From contig NZ_JAKSXY010000047.1 of NCBI RefSeq assembly GCF_022829445.1, positions 62,001 to 126,000 on the forward strand: DNA of 64,000 bases. The letters are read 5' to 3'. The DNA is from Methylobacterium sp. J-068 (GTDB taxonomy: Bacteria > Pseudomonadota > Alphaproteobacteria > Rhizobiales > Beijerinckiaceae). Of this stretch, positions 47,704 through 57,103 are shown one piece after another. The position numbers and the translations under genes are program-made. Below the pieces are notes generated by a model. The model did no database searches. It had not been told where the DNA came from and saw only the letters and a list, made by a program, of their open reading frames with translations. Position 1 is the stretch's first letter. Each line of letters starts with the position of its first letter.

Positions 47704-50700
47704 ATGCCGAAACGCACCGACATCTCCTCGATCCTGATCATCGGTGCGGGACCGATCGTCATCGGTCAGGCCTGCGAGTTCGATTATTCCGGCACCCAGG
47801 CCTGCAAGGCCCTCCGCGAGGAGGGCTACCGGATCGTGCTGGTGAATTCGAACCCCGCCACGATCATGACCGACCCGGACATGGCGGACGCGACCTATGT
47901 CGAGCCGATCACGCCCGAGATCGTCGCCAAGATCATCGAGAAGGAGCGCCACGCGATTCCGGGCGGCTTCGCGCTTCTGCCGACCATGGGCGGTCAGACC
48001 GCGCTGAACTGCGCCCTCTCGCTCAAGAAGATGGGCGTGCTGGAGAAGTTCGACGTCCAGATGATCGGCGCCACCACCGAGGCGATCGACAAGGCCGAGG
48101 ATCGCCACCTCTTCCGCGACGCGATGACCAAGATCGGCCTGGAGACGCCGAAATCGGCGCTCGCCAACGCCTCCGCCGCCAAGAAGGCCGACCGCCAGAA
48201 GTACCTCGCCGAGATCGCCCGCATCGAGGCCGCGAACGAGGGCGAGGCGCGGACCGCCGCACTCGCCGCCTTCGAGAAGACGTGGCACAGGGGTGAATCC
48301 GAACGACGCAAGCGCTACGGCGAGCACGCCATCGGCCAGGCGCTGATCGCGCTGGCCGAGGTCGGCCTGCCGGCCATCATCCGCCCCTCCTTCACCATGG
48401 GCGGCACCGGTGGCGGCATCGCCTACAACCGGGAGGAGTTCCTCGACATCGTCGAGCGCGGCATTGACGCCTCGCCGACCAACGAGGTCCTGATCGAGGA
48501 GAGCGTCCTCGGTTGGAAGGAGTACGAGATGGAGGTCGTTCGCGACAAGAACGACAACTGCATCATCGTCTGCTCCATCGAGAACATCGATCCGATGGGC
48601 GTCCACACCGGCGATTCCATCACGGTCGCGCCGGCGCTCACGCTGACCGACAAGGAATACCAGGTGATGCGCGACGCCTCGCTGGCGGTTCTGCGCGAGA
48701 TCGGCGTCGAGACCGGCGGCTCGAACGTGCAGTTCGCCATCGACCCGGCCACCGGCCGGATGATCGTCATCGAGATGAACCCGCGCGTCTCGCGCTCGTC
48801 GGCGCTCGCCTCGAAGGCCACGGGCTTCCCCATCGCCAAGGTCGCGGCCAAGCTGGCCGTGGGCTACACCCTCGACGAGATCGCCAACGACATCACGGGC
48901 GGCGCGACCCCGGCCTCGTTCGAGCCGTCGATCGATTACGTCGTCACCAAGATCCCGCGCTTCGCCTTCGAGAAATTCCCCGGCGCCGAACCGACGCTAA
49001 CCACCGCCATGAAGTCGGTGGGCGAGGCCATGGCGATCGGGCGCTGCTTCGCCGAATCGCTCCAGAAGGCCCTGCGTTCCCTGGAGACCGGGCTGACCGG
49101 CCTCGACGAGATCGAGATCGAGGGCCTCGGCAAGGGCGACGACCACAACGCGATCAAGGCCGCGCTCGGCACCCCGACGCCGGACCGGCTGCTCAAGGTC
49201 GGTCAGGCGCTCCGCCTCGGCGTCAGCCACGAGGAGGTCCACGCCTCCTGCAAGATCGATCCGTGGTTCCTGGAGCAGCTTCAGGCGATCATCGACCTGG
49301 AGAACCGGGTCAAGGCGCACGGCATTCCGAACACCCCCGGGGCCCTTCGCCAGCTCAAGGCCGCCGGTTTCTCCGACGCGCGTCTCGCCGTACTGGCAAA
49401 GACCGACGAGGACAGCGTCCGCGCCGCCCGCCGGACCCTGAACGTGCGCCCGGTCTTCAAGCGCATCGACACCTGTGCGGCCGAGTTCCAGGCGCCCACC
49501 GCCTACATGTACTCGACCTACGTGGCGCCCTTCGCCGGCACCGTGGTGGACGAGGCGCGCCCCTCCGAGGCCAAGAAGGTCATCATCCTCGGCGGCGGCC
49601 CGAACCGGATCGGCCAGGGCATCGAGTTCGACTATTGCTGCTGTCACGCCTGCTTCGCGCTGTCCGAGGCCGGGTACGAGACCATCATGGTCAACTGCAA
49701 CCCCGAGACGGTCTCGACCGACTACGACACCTCCGACCGGCTCTACTTCGAGCCGCTGACGCAGGAGGATGTGCTCGAAATCATCGAGACCGAACGTCAG
49801 GCCGGGACGCTCCACGGCGTCATCGTCCAGTTCGGCGGCCAGACCCCCCTGAAGCTCGCCCGCGCCCTCGAGGCCGCCGGCGTGCCGATCCTCGGCACTT
49901 CGCCCGACGCCATCGACCTCGCCGAGGACCGCGACCAGTTCAAGCGCCTCCTCGACAAGCTCGGGATGAAGCAGCCGAAGAACGGCATCGCCTATTCGGT
50001 CGAGCAGAGCCGCCTCGTCGCCGCCGATCTCGGCCTGCCCTTCGTGGTGCGTCCAAGCTACGTGCTCGGCGGGCGCGCCATGGCGATCATCCGCGACGAA
50101 GTCCAGTTCGCCGACTACCTCCTCGACACCCTGCCGAGCCTGATCCCCTCCGACGTGAAGGCGCGCTACCCCAACGACAAGACGGGGCAGATCAACACGG
50201 TGTTGGGCAAGAACCCGCTCCTGTTCGACCGCTACCTGTCGGACGCCATCGAGATCGACGTCGATGCACTCTGCGACGGCACCGACGTGTTCATCGCCGG
50301 CATCATGGAGCACATCGAAGAGGCGGGCATCCATTCGGGCGATTCCGCCTGCTCGCTGCCCTCGCGCTCGCTCTCGCCCGAGATCATCGCCGAGCTGGAG
50401 CGCCAGACCAAGGCGATGGCGCTGGCCCTCAAGGTCGGCGGCCTGATGAACGTGCAGTACGCGATCAAGGACGGCATGATCTACGTCCTGGAGGTGAACC
50501 CCCGCGCTTCGCGCACGGTGCCCTTCGTCGCCAAGGTGATCGGCGATCCCATCGCCAAGATCGCCGCCCGCATCATGGCCGGCGAGTCGCTCGCGAGCTT
50601 CGGCCTGCGGACGAAGGTGCTCGACCACATCGCCGTCAAGGAGGCGGTGTTCCCCTTCGCGCGCTTCCCCGGCGTCGATGTGCTGCTCGGGCCCGAGATG

Positions 50701-51189
50701 CGCTCCACCGGCGAGGTCATCGGCCTCGATTCGAGCTTCGGCGTCGCCTTCGCCAAGAGCCAGCTCGGCTCGGGCACCCTGGTGCCGAAGAGCGGGGCGG
50801 TGTTCGTCTCGGTGCGGGACGCCGACAAGGCGCGCATCCTGCCGGCCATCCGCCTGCTCTCGGAACTCGGCTTCACCATCGTCGCCACCGGCGGCACGCA
50901 GCGCTACCTCGCCGACCAGGGCGTGCCGACCGAGCGGGTGAACAAGGTGCTGGAAGGCCGGCCGCACGTGGTCGACTCGATCAAGAACGGCGACATCCAG
51001 CTGGTGTTCAACACCACCGAGGGGGCCGGCGCCCTCTCGGACTCGCGCTCGCTCCGGCGCGCTGCCCTCTTGCATAAAGTCCCGTACTACACCACTCTTG
51101 CCGGGGCGATGGCGGCGGCCGAGGGGATCAAGGCCTATCTCGGAGGCGATCTCGAGGTCCGCGCCTTGCAGGAATACTTCGCGGCCTGA
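47704..51189 (+). CDS. carB: carbamoyl phosphate synthase, large subunit
   Basis: 1161 residues starting [30 protein letters not shown]. Two homologous ATP-grasp halves ([18 protein letters not shown] in the first, [16 protein letters not shown] in the second), the oligomerisation domain between, and a C-terminal MGS-like allosteric domain ([17 protein letters not shown]). It is about 90 residues longer than the enterobacterial enzyme because of an insertion near residues 155-205 ([20 protein letters not shown]), a feature of the alphaproteobacterial form. Forms the CarAB complex with carA, about 770 bases upstream. Confidence 0.98.
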   Translation: MPKRTDISSILIIGAGPIVIGQACEFDYSGTQACKALREEGYRIVLVNSNPATIMTDPDMADATYVEPITPEIVAKIIEKERHAIPGGFALLPTMGGQTALNCALSLKKMGVLEKFDVQMIGATTEAIDKAEDRHLFRDAMTKIGLETPKSALANASAAKKADRQKYLAEIARIEAANEGEARTAALAAFEKTWHRGESERRKRYGEHAIGQALIALAEVGLPAIIRPSFTMGGTGGGIAYNREEFLDIVERGIDASPTNEVLIEESVLGWKEYEMEVVRDKNDNCIIVCSIENIDPMGVHTGDSITVAPALTLTDKEYQVMRDASLAVLREIGVETGGSNVQFAIDPATGRMIVIEMNPRVSRSSALASKATGFPIAKVAAKLAVGYTLDEIANDITGGATPASFEPSIDYVVTKIPRFAFEKFPGAEPTLTTAMKSVGEAMAIGRCFAESLQKALRSLETGLTGLDEIEIEGLGKGDDHNAIKAALGTPTPDRLLKVGQALRLGVSHEEVHASCKIDPWFLEQLQAIIDLENRVKAHGIPNTPGALRQLKAAGFSDARLAVLAKTDEDSVRAARRTLNVRPVFKRIDTCAAEFQAPTAYMYSTYVAPFAGTVVDEARPSEAKKVIILGGGPNRIGQGIEFDYCCCHACFALSEAGYETIMVNCNPETVSTDYDTSDRLYFEPLTQEDVLEIIETERQAGTLHGVIVQFGGQTPLKLARALEAAGVPILGTSPDAIDLAEDRDQFKRLLDKLGMKQPKNGIAYSVEQSRLVAADLGLPFVVRPSYVLGGRAMAIIRDEVQFADYLLDTLPSLIPSDVKARYPNDKTGQINTVLGKNPLLFDRYLSDAIEIDVDALCDGTDVFIAGIMEHIEEAGIHSGDSACSLPSRSLSPEIIAELERQTKAMALALKVGGLMNVQYAIKDGMIYVLEVNPRASRTVPFVAKVIGDPIAKIAARIMAGESLASFGLRTKVLDHIAVKEAVFPFARFPGVDVLLGPEMRSTGEVIGLDSSFGVAFAKSQLGSGTLVPKSGAVFVSVRDADKARILPAIRLLSELGFTIVATGGTQRYLADQGVPTERVNKVLEGRPHVVDSIKNGDIQLVFNTTEGAGALSDSRSLRRAALLHKVPYYTTLAGAMAAAEGIKAYLGGDLEVRALQEYFAA

Positions 51190-51253
51190 AGATGGCGCGG
51201 CTTCCGTCTTGATCGGAGGCCGTGTCGTTTGCGGTTCAGGACTTTCTTACTCT

Positions 51254-51287
51254 GGCCCGGAAGGAGCGACGTGCTCCTGGCCGGGCC
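51254..51287 (+). terminator. terminator between carB and greA
   Basis: GGCCCGG-AAGGAGC pairs with GCTCCT-GGCCGGGCC (14 bp or so with one mismatch) around GACGT, followed by TATTCATT. It lies 65 bases after the carB stop and 21 bases before the greA start. Confidence 0.75.
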
Positions 51288-51308
51288 TATTCATTGTGGC
51301 GCGAGACG

Positions 51309-51791
51309 ATGACGATAGACAAGGTTCCGATGACGGTGCGCGGTTACGCAGCGCTGGAAGAGGAGTTGAGGCACCGCCAGCAGGTGGAGCGCCAGCGCAT
51401 CATCCAGGCCATCGCCGAGGCCCGCGCCCTCGGCGACCTGTCGGAGAACGCCGAGTACCATGCGGCCAAGGAGGCGCAGTCCCACAACGAGGGCCGCGTG
51501 CTCGAACTGGAGAGCATGATCTCGCGCGCCGAGGTGATCGACGTGACGAAGCTCTCGGGCACGAAGATCAAGTTCGGCGCCACGGTGAAGCTCCTCGACG
51601 AGGACACTGAGGAGGAGAAGACCTACCAGCTCGTCGGCGAGCCGGAGGCGGACGTGCGCTCGGGCCTGGTCTCGATCACCTCCCCCATCGCCCGCGCCCT
51701 CATCGGCAAGGGCGTCGGCGACACCGTCGAGGTGACGACGCCGGGTGGCGGCAAGTCCTACGAGGTCGTCGCCGTCCAGTACGGCGTCTGA
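51309..51791 (+). CDS. greA: transcription elongation factor GreA
   Basis: Rescues backtracked RNA polymerase by stimulating transcript cleavage. 160 residues from ATG at 51309 (a later ATG at 51330 also possible). The coiled-coil domain carries [41 protein letters not shown] with the tip acidic residues (quoted as consecutive motif pieces), and the C-terminal FKBP-like domain ends [19 protein letters not shown]. Complete and canonical. Confidence 0.96.
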   Translation: MTIDKVPMTVRGYAALEEELRHRQQVERQRIIQAIAEARALGDLSENAEYHAAKEAQSHNEGRVLELESMISRAEVIDVTKLSGTKIKFGATVKLLDEDTEEEKTYQLVGEPEADVRSGLVSITSPIARALIGKGVGDTVEVTTPGGGKSYEVVAVQYGV

Positions 51792-51798
51792 CGGCACC

Positions 51799-52314
51799 AT
51801 GCCGTCACGGGTCCTGCGGATCGCGGGAGCGCTCCTCGGCCTCACCGTCCTCCTTGCAGGCGCGGTCCGGGCTCAGGAGCTTCCGAGGCTCGGGCCGGAG
51901 CGGCTGTCGGGCGTTCGGGTCGACGTCCAGCGCCTCCTCGCGCAGGGGGGCGGGGCGCAGGCCGAGGCCTTGCGTGGCGATCTGCTCGCGGCCCTGCGGA
52001 CCGAGTTCGCCGACGCGCTCGGCGGGCGCGGACCCGTGCTGGTGGTTCGGATCACCGGACTGAGCATCAATCCCTATGTCGGCGGCGAGGGTGGGCGCGG
52101 GCGCTTCGGCGGCGGGGCACAGAGCGACTACCTCGACGGCGAGGCCCTGCTGGTCGGGCGCAAGGGCGAGATCCTCGCCCGCCATCCCCAGCTCTCGGCC
52201 AGCCCGTCCAGTTCGGGTGGCGCCTGGTACGATGCCGAGTCCGAGCGCCGCCGCGTCACCGCCATCGCACAACACTATGCCGGCTGGCTCCGGCGGGCCT
52301 TCCCCAGGGATTGA
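51799..52314 (+). CDS. secreted protein of unknown function
   Basis: 171 residues from ATG at 51799, 7 bases after greA. A signal peptide (VLRIAGALLGLTVLLAGAVRA) is followed by QELPRLGPERLSGVRVDVQRLLAQGGG, a pattern with GPVLVVRITGLSINPYVGGEGG and YLDGEALLVGRKGEILARHPQL reminiscent of periplasmic proteins that bind or report on envelope structure. No family is recognised with confidence. Likely periplasmic; function unknown. Confidence 0.75.
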   Translation: MPSRVLRIAGALLGLTVLLAGAVRAQELPRLGPERLSGVRVDVQRLLAQGGGAQAEALRGDLLAALRTEFADALGGRGPVLVVRITGLSINPYVGGEGGRGRFGGGAQSDYLDGEALLVGRKGEILARHPQLSASPSSSGGAWYDAESERRRVTAIAQHYAGWLRRAFPRD

Positions 52315-52364
52315 GCCGCCGGAGGCACGGTTTGCCCGTCCCGAGGATTGACCTGGATCACCCG

Positions 52365-53390
52365 ATGTCGGCAGCGTCCGCGATGCCTTCCGATTCCGGC
52401 GCGTCGACGCCGCTTCCCGAACTCGCACAGGCCCGGACCTGGATCGTCACGGACGGCAAGGCCGGCGACGAGACCCAGTGCATCGGCATCGCCGAGACCC
52501 TCGGCGTCCCCTTCGAGGTGCGGCGCATCACACCCCGGCCGCCCTTCGGCTGGATGGCGCCCTGGGGGCCGATCGATCCGCGCGATCAGCCCGGCAACCG
52601 GCGGGGTAGCCTCGCGGGCCCTCTCCCCGACCTGCTGATCGCCTCGGGACGCCGCGCGGTGCCGTATCTCCGCGCCATCCGGCAGGCCTCGGCGGGGCGC
52701 ACCTTCACGGCCTTCCTCAAGGATCCGCGCACCGGGCACGACACCGCGAACTTCGTCTGGGTCCCGGATTACGACGATCTGCGCGGGCCCAACGTCTTCA
52801 CCACCCTGACGCCGCCGCACCAAGTCACGCCGGCGCGCCTGGAAGCGGCCCGCACGGCGCCCGACCCGCGCTTCATCGATCTACCCTGGCCCCGCATCGC
52901 CGTGCTGGTCGGCGGCGACAGCCGCCATCTGAGCTACCGCTCCGCCGACATGCGCCGCCTCCTGCTCGAACTCACGAAGCTCGCCGAGGGCGGCTGCTCG
53001 CTGATGGTCACGGTGTCCCGCCGCACGCCGCGGAACCTGCGCGAGGCCCTGCGCGAGCTCGTGGCGACCAAGGGTGGCTTCTTCTGGGACGGGACCGGCG
53101 TGAATCCCTACGTTCCGATGCTCGCCTGCGCCCAGCAGATCGTGGTCACCTCCGATTCGGCCAACATGGTGGGCGAGGCCGTGACCACCGGCGCGCCGGT
53201 CCTTCTGTTCAACCTGCCGAAGACCTATATCCGCCACAGGCGGCTCTTCGCCGGGCTGGCGATGGCGGGCGCCCTGAAGCCCTTCGTCGGCCGCCTGGAG
53301 GAGCTTCACTACCAACCCCTCGATGCGACACCCGCCATCGCCGACGCGATGGCCAAGGCCTATGCCGAACACCGCGCGCGATGGGCCTGA
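52365..53390 (+). CDS. ELM1-family protein (mitochondrial fission ELM1-like)
   Basis: 341 residues from ATG at 52365. Family blocks: TWIVTDGKAGDETQCIGIAETLG, PPFGWMAPWGPIDPRDQPG, LLIASGRRAVPYLRAIRQAS, FLKDPRTGHDTANFVWVPDYDDLRGPNVFTTLTPPH (quoted as consecutive pieces), VLVGGDSRHLSY and IVVTSDSANMVGEAVTTGAPV. The C-terminal half resembles glycosyltransferase-like folds (SDSANM, ETG region), so a nucleotide-sugar enzyme is plausible. The plant ELM1 protein recruits dynamin to mitochondria; bacterial members have no known job. It ends just before the trxB remnant. Confidence 0.88.
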   Translation: MSAASAMPSDSGASTPLPELAQARTWIVTDGKAGDETQCIGIAETLGVPFEVRRITPRPPFGWMAPWGPIDPRDQPGNRRGSLAGPLPDLLIASGRRAVPYLRAIRQASAGRTFTAFLKDPRTGHDTANFVWVPDYDDLRGPNVFTTLTPPHQVTPARLEAARTAPDPRFIDLPWPRIAVLVGGDSRHLSYRSADMRRLLLELTKLAEGGCSLMVTVSRRTPRNLREALRELVATKGGFFWDGTGVNPYVPMLACAQQIVVTSDSANMVGEAVTTGAPVLLFNLPKTYIRHRRLFAGLAMAGALKPFVGRLEELHYQPLDATPAIADAMAKAYAEHRARWA

Positions 53391-53404
53391 AGGAGACGAG
53401 ACCG

Positions 53405-53704
53405 ATGGCCACGGACATCGAGAACGATCCGGGCTTCGCGGAGGCGATCCGGGGTCCCTGGCCGATGGAGCGGATGCGGACCCAAGGAGAGCCTGTCGGC
53501 ACGAAGATCGTGCCGGAAACCGGCATCCTCGAGGGCCAACGCGACGGCGGCGACATCGCCACCACGCCCGGGACCACGCTCAAGGCGATCCCCGGCGTCT
53601 GCGTCGCCGAGTCTGAACCGCGGGATCTCCGGATGTGTGTGTGTTCAAACGGTCGTTCCTCGAACGACAACCGCCCAGCCCTTGCTTTTGAAGCCGCAGC
53701 CTAG
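53405..53704 (+). pseudogene. rearranged remnant of a thioredoxin reductase gene (trxB')
   Basis: A 99-codon open frame built from two separated pieces of TrxB. Piece one (MATDIENDPGFAEAIRGPWPMERM and on to GTKIV) matches residues about 44-80 of the intact TrxB next door (DVENYPGFATAVQGPDLMEQM). Piece two (DGGDIATTPGTTLKAIPGVCVAES) matches its C-terminal EGGYIKIVPGTTRTNVDGVYAAGD. The FAD-binding start, the CATC redox centre and the NADPH domain are missing, so it cannot be a reductase. The two pieces are in one frame, implying an internal deletion of roughly 190 codons. The residues GPWPMERM resemble the usual trxB of this group more than the intact neighbour does, suggesting this is the original copy. 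Confidence 0.8.
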
Positions 53705-53750
53705 AGCATATTCAAGGCCCGCACGCTCACTCCAGCCCTTCAGGCTCGCT

Positions 53751-54755
53751 ATGACCACACACAAGACCAAGGTCCTCATCATTGGGGCGGGGCCGGCCGG
53801 CTACACCGCAGGCATCTACGCGGCACGGGCCAACATGCAGCCCATCTTGGTGACCGGCATCCAGCCCGGCGGCCAACTGACCATCACAACGGATGTCGAG
53901 AACTACCCGGGCTTCGCAACCGCGGTCCAGGGACCCGACCTGATGGAGCAGATGCGCCTGCAGGCGGAGCATGTGGGGACTCGGATCGTCTACGACACCA
54001 TCGTGTCGGTAGACCTGTCCAAGCGACCCTTCGTGGCCCAGGGCGATGGCGGAGACACCTACGTCGCCGATACCCTGATCGCCGCGACCGGCGCACAGGC
54101 CCGATGGCTGGGCATCCCGTCGGAGATGGACTTCAACGGGGCCGGGGTATCCGCCTGCGCGACCTGCGACGGGTTCTTCTACCGTGGCAAGGAGGTCGTC
54201 GTGGTTGGCGGTGGCAACACGGCGGTCGAGGAAGCCCTCTATCTCGCCAACCTCGCCTCGAAGGTGACCGTCGTACACCGGCGGGACCGCTTCAGGGCGG
54301 AGCCCATCCTCCAGGATCGGCTGTTCGCCCACCCGAAGATCGAAGTCGTCTGGAATCATGTCGTCGAGGAGATCCTCGGCCGCCGCGAGCCGGTCAAGGC
54401 CGTGACCGGCGTACGGCTCCGGAACGCCGACACCGGCGCGTTCCGCGACATTCCCACGGACGGTTTGTTCGTCGCCATCGGCCACGACCCCGCGACAAAG
54501 CTGTTCGCCGGTCAGCTCGAAACGCTGGAGGGTGGCTATATCAAGATCGTCCCCGGAACGACCAGGACCAACGTCGACGGTGTCTACGCCGCCGGCGATT
54601 GCGCGGAGTTCGTCTACCGTCAGGCTGTCGTCGCAGCCGGAATGGGGTGCATGGCGGCCCTTGAGGCCGAGAAGTTTCTCGCCGAGCACGCGCCGGACCC
54701 GAAGATCAGGTCCGAGGAACGTCGCGAATCCGAGATGATCGGCGCCTACGGCTAG
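53751..54755 (+). CDS. trxB: thioredoxin-disulfide reductase
   Basis: NADPH-dependent flavoprotein that reduces thioredoxin. ATG at 53751 gives 334 residues: FAD motif VLIIGAGPAGYTAGIYAARA, the redox-active CATC (Cys136, Cys139) in SACATCDGFFYRG, NADPH motif VVVGGGNTAVEEALYLANLA with HRRDRFRAE, and the final FAD contact VYAAGDCAEFVYRQAVVAAGMGCMAALEAEKFL (in part). All parts are intact. It lies directly between a rearranged trxB remnant and an IS481 fragment, so it may be a replacement copy. Its stop codon lies inside a short inverted match to the end of the IS fragment. Confidence 0.95.
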   Translation: MTTHKTKVLIIGAGPAGYTAGIYAARANMQPILVTGIQPGGQLTITTDVENYPGFATAVQGPDLMEQMRLQAEHVGTRIVYDTIVSVDLSKRPFVAQGDGGDTYVADTLIAATGAQARWLGIPSEMDFNGAGVSACATCDGFFYRGKEVVVVGGGNTAVEEALYLANLASKVTVVHRRDRFRAEPILQDRLFAHPKIEVVWNHVVEEILGRREPVKAVTGVRLRNADTGAFRDIPTDGLFVAIGHDPATKLFAGQLETLEGGYIKIVPGTTRTNVDGVYAAGDCAEFVYRQAVVAAGMGCMAALEAEKFLAEHAPDPKIRSEERRESEMIGAYG

Positions 54756-54779
54756 GTGTGAGCTTTCAGGAGGTTGTCC
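54752..54779 (+). repeat. imperfect inverted match to the end of the IS481 fragment
   Basis: These 28 bases (starting CTAGGTGTG and ending AGGTTGTCC) match the reverse complement of 55035-55062 at 21 of 28 positions, with the first 9 and last 9 perfect. The match includes the trxB stop codon. It may be the opposite terminal inverted repeat of a decayed element. Confidence 0.55.
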
Positions 54780-54825
54780 ATCCAGTCCGAACCGAGGACG
54801 CTGGAGTTGCGACGCTGCAGCCGGC

Positions 54826-55062
54826 GGGCGCACCAAGCCCGACACCCCGAAGACCAACGGGAAGGTCGAGCGCTTCGTCCAGACGTCCTTGCAAGAATGG
54901 GCCTCCGCACACGCCCACAAAACCTCCGACCAGCGCGGGCAGGAACTCGAGGCCTGCCTCTTTCGCTACAACTGGCACCGGCCCCACATGGGCATCAAGC
55001 GCCAGACGCCCATCAGCCGACTCGCACTCTTCGAGGACAACCTGTTGATGCTCCACACCTAG
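54826..55062 (+). mobile_element. IS481-family transposase fragment (C-terminal 78 residues)
   Basis: One frame reads RTKPDTPKTNGKVERFVQTSLQEW, then RYNWHRPHMGIKRQTPISRL and ends DNLLMLHT followed by TAG at 55060. This is the end of the DDE integrase core of IS481 transposases; NGKVERF holds the catalytic Glu and YNWHRPH is the family hallmark. The DDE Asp residues and the whole N-terminal part are absent and there is no start codon, so it is a dead remnant. It sits between trxB and the broken cytochrome b561 gene. Confidence 0.88.
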
Positions 55063-55084
55063 CCACTGGTCCGAACGCGGCTAC

Positions 55085-55532
55085 ACAGCATGACCGACCA
55101 GGGACCATGCCGAGCACGAGGTGGCATCGTGCGACGGGGGCGTAGGCGGCCAAGTCCGGCGCCAGGAGCGCCGGAACGTGGAACAGGCCGAAGAAACGGA
55201 TGGGGACGGCAAGCGGCGACGCAGAGACCGTAGCCCACCCCGGAGAGGGGAAGGGTGATGATCAAGCCCCAAGAGGCCCGCCGCGCGGTGGCAGCCGCCG
55301 CAGTGTCGCCCAGGACCACGCGTATGTCGGTCAAGGCCAAGGCGACGTGCCCGAGAGACATGTGCAGCTGGAAGGGGTCGAATCGCAGCGCGATCGGGAT
55401 CGACGGGGCGAACGTGATCCAGCCGGGTGCCACGAAGAACACGATCAGCCCGGCGCCCGTCCAGCGCAAGAGGCGGGAAGCGCGGCTCTAAACCAGGCCC
55501 ACATCCGTGCCGGCGTGAGCGCGGATCGCCAT
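55085..55532 (-). pseudogene. cytochrome b561-type gene, disrupted
   Basis: On the minus strand an ATG at 55532, one base after the yceI stop, reads MAIRAHAGTDVGLV and then hits TAG at codon 15. The same frame continues LLRWTGAGLIVFFVAPGWITF, QLHMSLGHVALALTDIRVVLG and LIITLPLSGVGYG, the helices and haem His of a b561 protein. After a frameshift near 55240 another frame carries PIRFFGLFHVPALLAPD, which is the next conserved b561 block. The 3' end is lost at the IS481 fragment. YceI-b561 pairs are common, so this is the decayed partner of yceI. Confidence 0.8.
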
Positions 55533-55533
55533 G

Positions 55534-56166
55534 CTACTCGGCGCTCTCGGCTTCCGTGGAGACTTGGATGGCGATGTCGTCGGAGACGAGCGGGAGCGCT
55601 GTCGTCATGCCGAATTCGCTGCGGTGGATCGTGGTGGTCGCGACGAAACCCAGCACTTTGCGACCATCGGCTGCCGGCTCGACGGCCACGCGCAGGACGA
55701 TGGGGTGCGTGACGCCGTGCAGGGTGAGGGCACCCGTCACTTCCGCCGTCCGCGCGTCGAGTTTGCGCACTGCGGAGGATTGAAAGCTCATCGTCGGGAA
55801 ATGCGCGACGTCGAAGAACGTGTCGCGAATGTAGCCGTCGAGTTGCTCGGAGCCGGTGGTGACCGAGGCAGCCGCGACGGTGAAGTCGACGCCGCTGCGC
55901 TGCGGATGCTCCAGGTCCAGGGCCAGCCGTCCGCTGAAGGAGCTGAAGCTTCCGTGGGTCTTGCCAAAGCCGACGGAGGCGACGTCGAAGGCGACGTGCG
56001 TGTGCGCGGTCTCGATGGGGAAGGCGGTCGCAGCCACGGCCTCGCGCGCCACGAACAGGGCTGGCGCGGCAACCATCAGGCCCGCAACCGCGCGGCGGGT
56101 CCGCGATGGACGCCACAGGGCACGGTGTCGGGCAAGGAACGTGGTGGGACGGGTCGATGGGAGCAT
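55534..56166 (-). CDS. YceI family protein, exported
   Basis: 210 residues from ATG at 56166 (MLPSTRPTTFLARHRALWRPSRTRRAV), with a basic, possibly twin-arginine-like start and a hydrophobic AGLMVAAPALFVAREAVAA before the cleavage site. The lipocalin-like YceI domain follows: ATAFPIETAHTHVAFDVASVGFGKTHGSF, LDGYIRDTFFDVAHFPTMSFQSSAV and ALTLHGVTHPIVLRV. Members bind isoprenoid chains in the periplasm. An ATG at 56214 gives a longer product without a better leader. Its usual partner cytochrome b561 directly downstream is broken here. Confidence 0.9.
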   Translation of the reverse strand: MLPSTRPTTFLARHRALWRPSRTRRAVAGLMVAAPALFVAREAVAATAFPIETAHTHVAFDVASVGFGKTHGSFSSFSGRLALDLEHPQRSGVDFTVAAASVTTGSEQLDGYIRDTFFDVAHFPTMSFQSSAVRKLDARTAEVTGALTLHGVTHPIVLRVAVEPAADGRKVLGFVATTTIHRSEFGMTTALPLVSDDIAIQVSTEAESAE

Positions 56167-56809
56167 TGATGCTTCTCCGCTTGACCCCGGACGCACATGG
56201 TGTCCCCGGGGCATGGTATGGCTTGCCGAGGGCCGCGCCGATCACCGGGCGGGGCCGAAATGGTCAGGCTACCGGGATGGACCGCCCGACGCGGGAGATC
56301 ATCGCCGATCGACGCACCGCTTTCCAGCGGGGACGGACGGCGTGTCCCGCAAGATCTGAGATCGCCCCGCGCGCGCACGACCGCTTGCGGGAGGCCGGGG
56401 GCCGGTCCGGAACCGTCCTGGTCGATGCCGGCTGCGGCGGCACCGCCCGCCGACAGGCCGTGCCCGAAAGCCCGTCCCGGGCCAAGCTCCGAGCCGAGCG
56501 CGGCCCTCCTCGACAGCCGTGGACATTTGGTGCCCTGCGGGGAGAACAGGCAACTGTATTCACGTTGCGATTGCCGGATCGCAGTCGATACCGGCGGCGA
56601 GCGTGACGAGGAGCGTGCGCGGTGGCGATCAAGGTCGCCTTGGTCGGCTTGCCGGCGTCAGGCGCTCCCGGAATGTGCGGAAGGCGGCGGAGCAGCGCGA
56701 GGCTTGCTGGGCCGAGAGAGAGGATCGTTCGCGCGACCGGCCGTAACGAGCTGGCTGCGACGCGTCGCCTGCGCCGCGACGCAGCTAGGTGTTTGATCCC
56801 GGCATTTGG
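56167..56809. other. 643-base stretch without a recognisable gene
   Basis: Several open frames cross it on both strands, but none gives a protein I recognise or a ribosome site, and one runs straight through both tRNA genes. It joins the scarred zone to the tRNA pair and may be decayed gene remains plus the yceI promoter. Confidence 0.5.
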
Positions 56810-56883
56810 TGGAGCGGGTACCGGGAATCGAACCCGGGTATTCAGCTTGGAAGGCTGCTGCTCTACCATTGAGCTACACCCGC
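56810..56883 (-). tRNA. tRNA-Gly (anticodon TCC)
   Basis: On the minus strand: acceptor GCGGGTG/TACCCGC, D-arm GCTCAATGGTAGAGC, anticodon loop CTTCCAA (TCC), T-arm CCGGGTTCGATTCCCGG, discriminator T and encoded CCA at 56810-56812. It reads GGA and GGG. Confidence 0.97.
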
Positions 56884-56951
56884 ATCGATGACCGAACAGG
56901 ATGGTCGCCGAAGCATGAGACGCGAGCGAACGGCTCGGGTTCTCGAAGATT

Positions 56952-57035
56952 TGGTGGGGGAAGTAGGACTCGAACCTACGAAGCTTACGCAGCGGATTTA
57001 CAGTCCGCCCCCTTTGCCGCTCGGGACATTCCCCC
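56952..57035 (-). tRNA. tRNA-Tyr (anticodon GTA)
   Basis: On the minus strand: acceptor GGGGGAA/TTCCCCC, D-arm CCCGAGCGGCAAAGGGG region, anticodon loop CTGTAAA (GTA), long type II variable arm, T-loop GGTTCGAGTCC, encoded CCA at 56952-56954. It is transcribed upstream of tRNA-Gly, 68 bases apart, probably as one unit. Confidence 0.97.
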
Positions 57036-57103
57036 AAACCGGCCGCCCTTCAGCGGCGCGCCGTCCTTATGATGACGGCTCGGGCACGAGTCAACCGCAT
57101 CGC

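Noticed and set aside
54774..55145. 123-codon rightward frame overlapping the IS remnant
   Set aside because: Wrong frame relative to the clear IS481 transposase reading; no independent evidence.
55059..55469. Intact 136-residue membrane protein
   Set aside because: Its first 80 residues are the middle of a cytochrome b561 whose true start has an in-frame stop, and its tail is the wrong frame after a frameshift.
56264..57037. 257-codon leftward frame crossing tRNA-Gly and tRNA-Tyr
   Set aside because: It runs through two tRNA genes and has no recognisable protein sequence.
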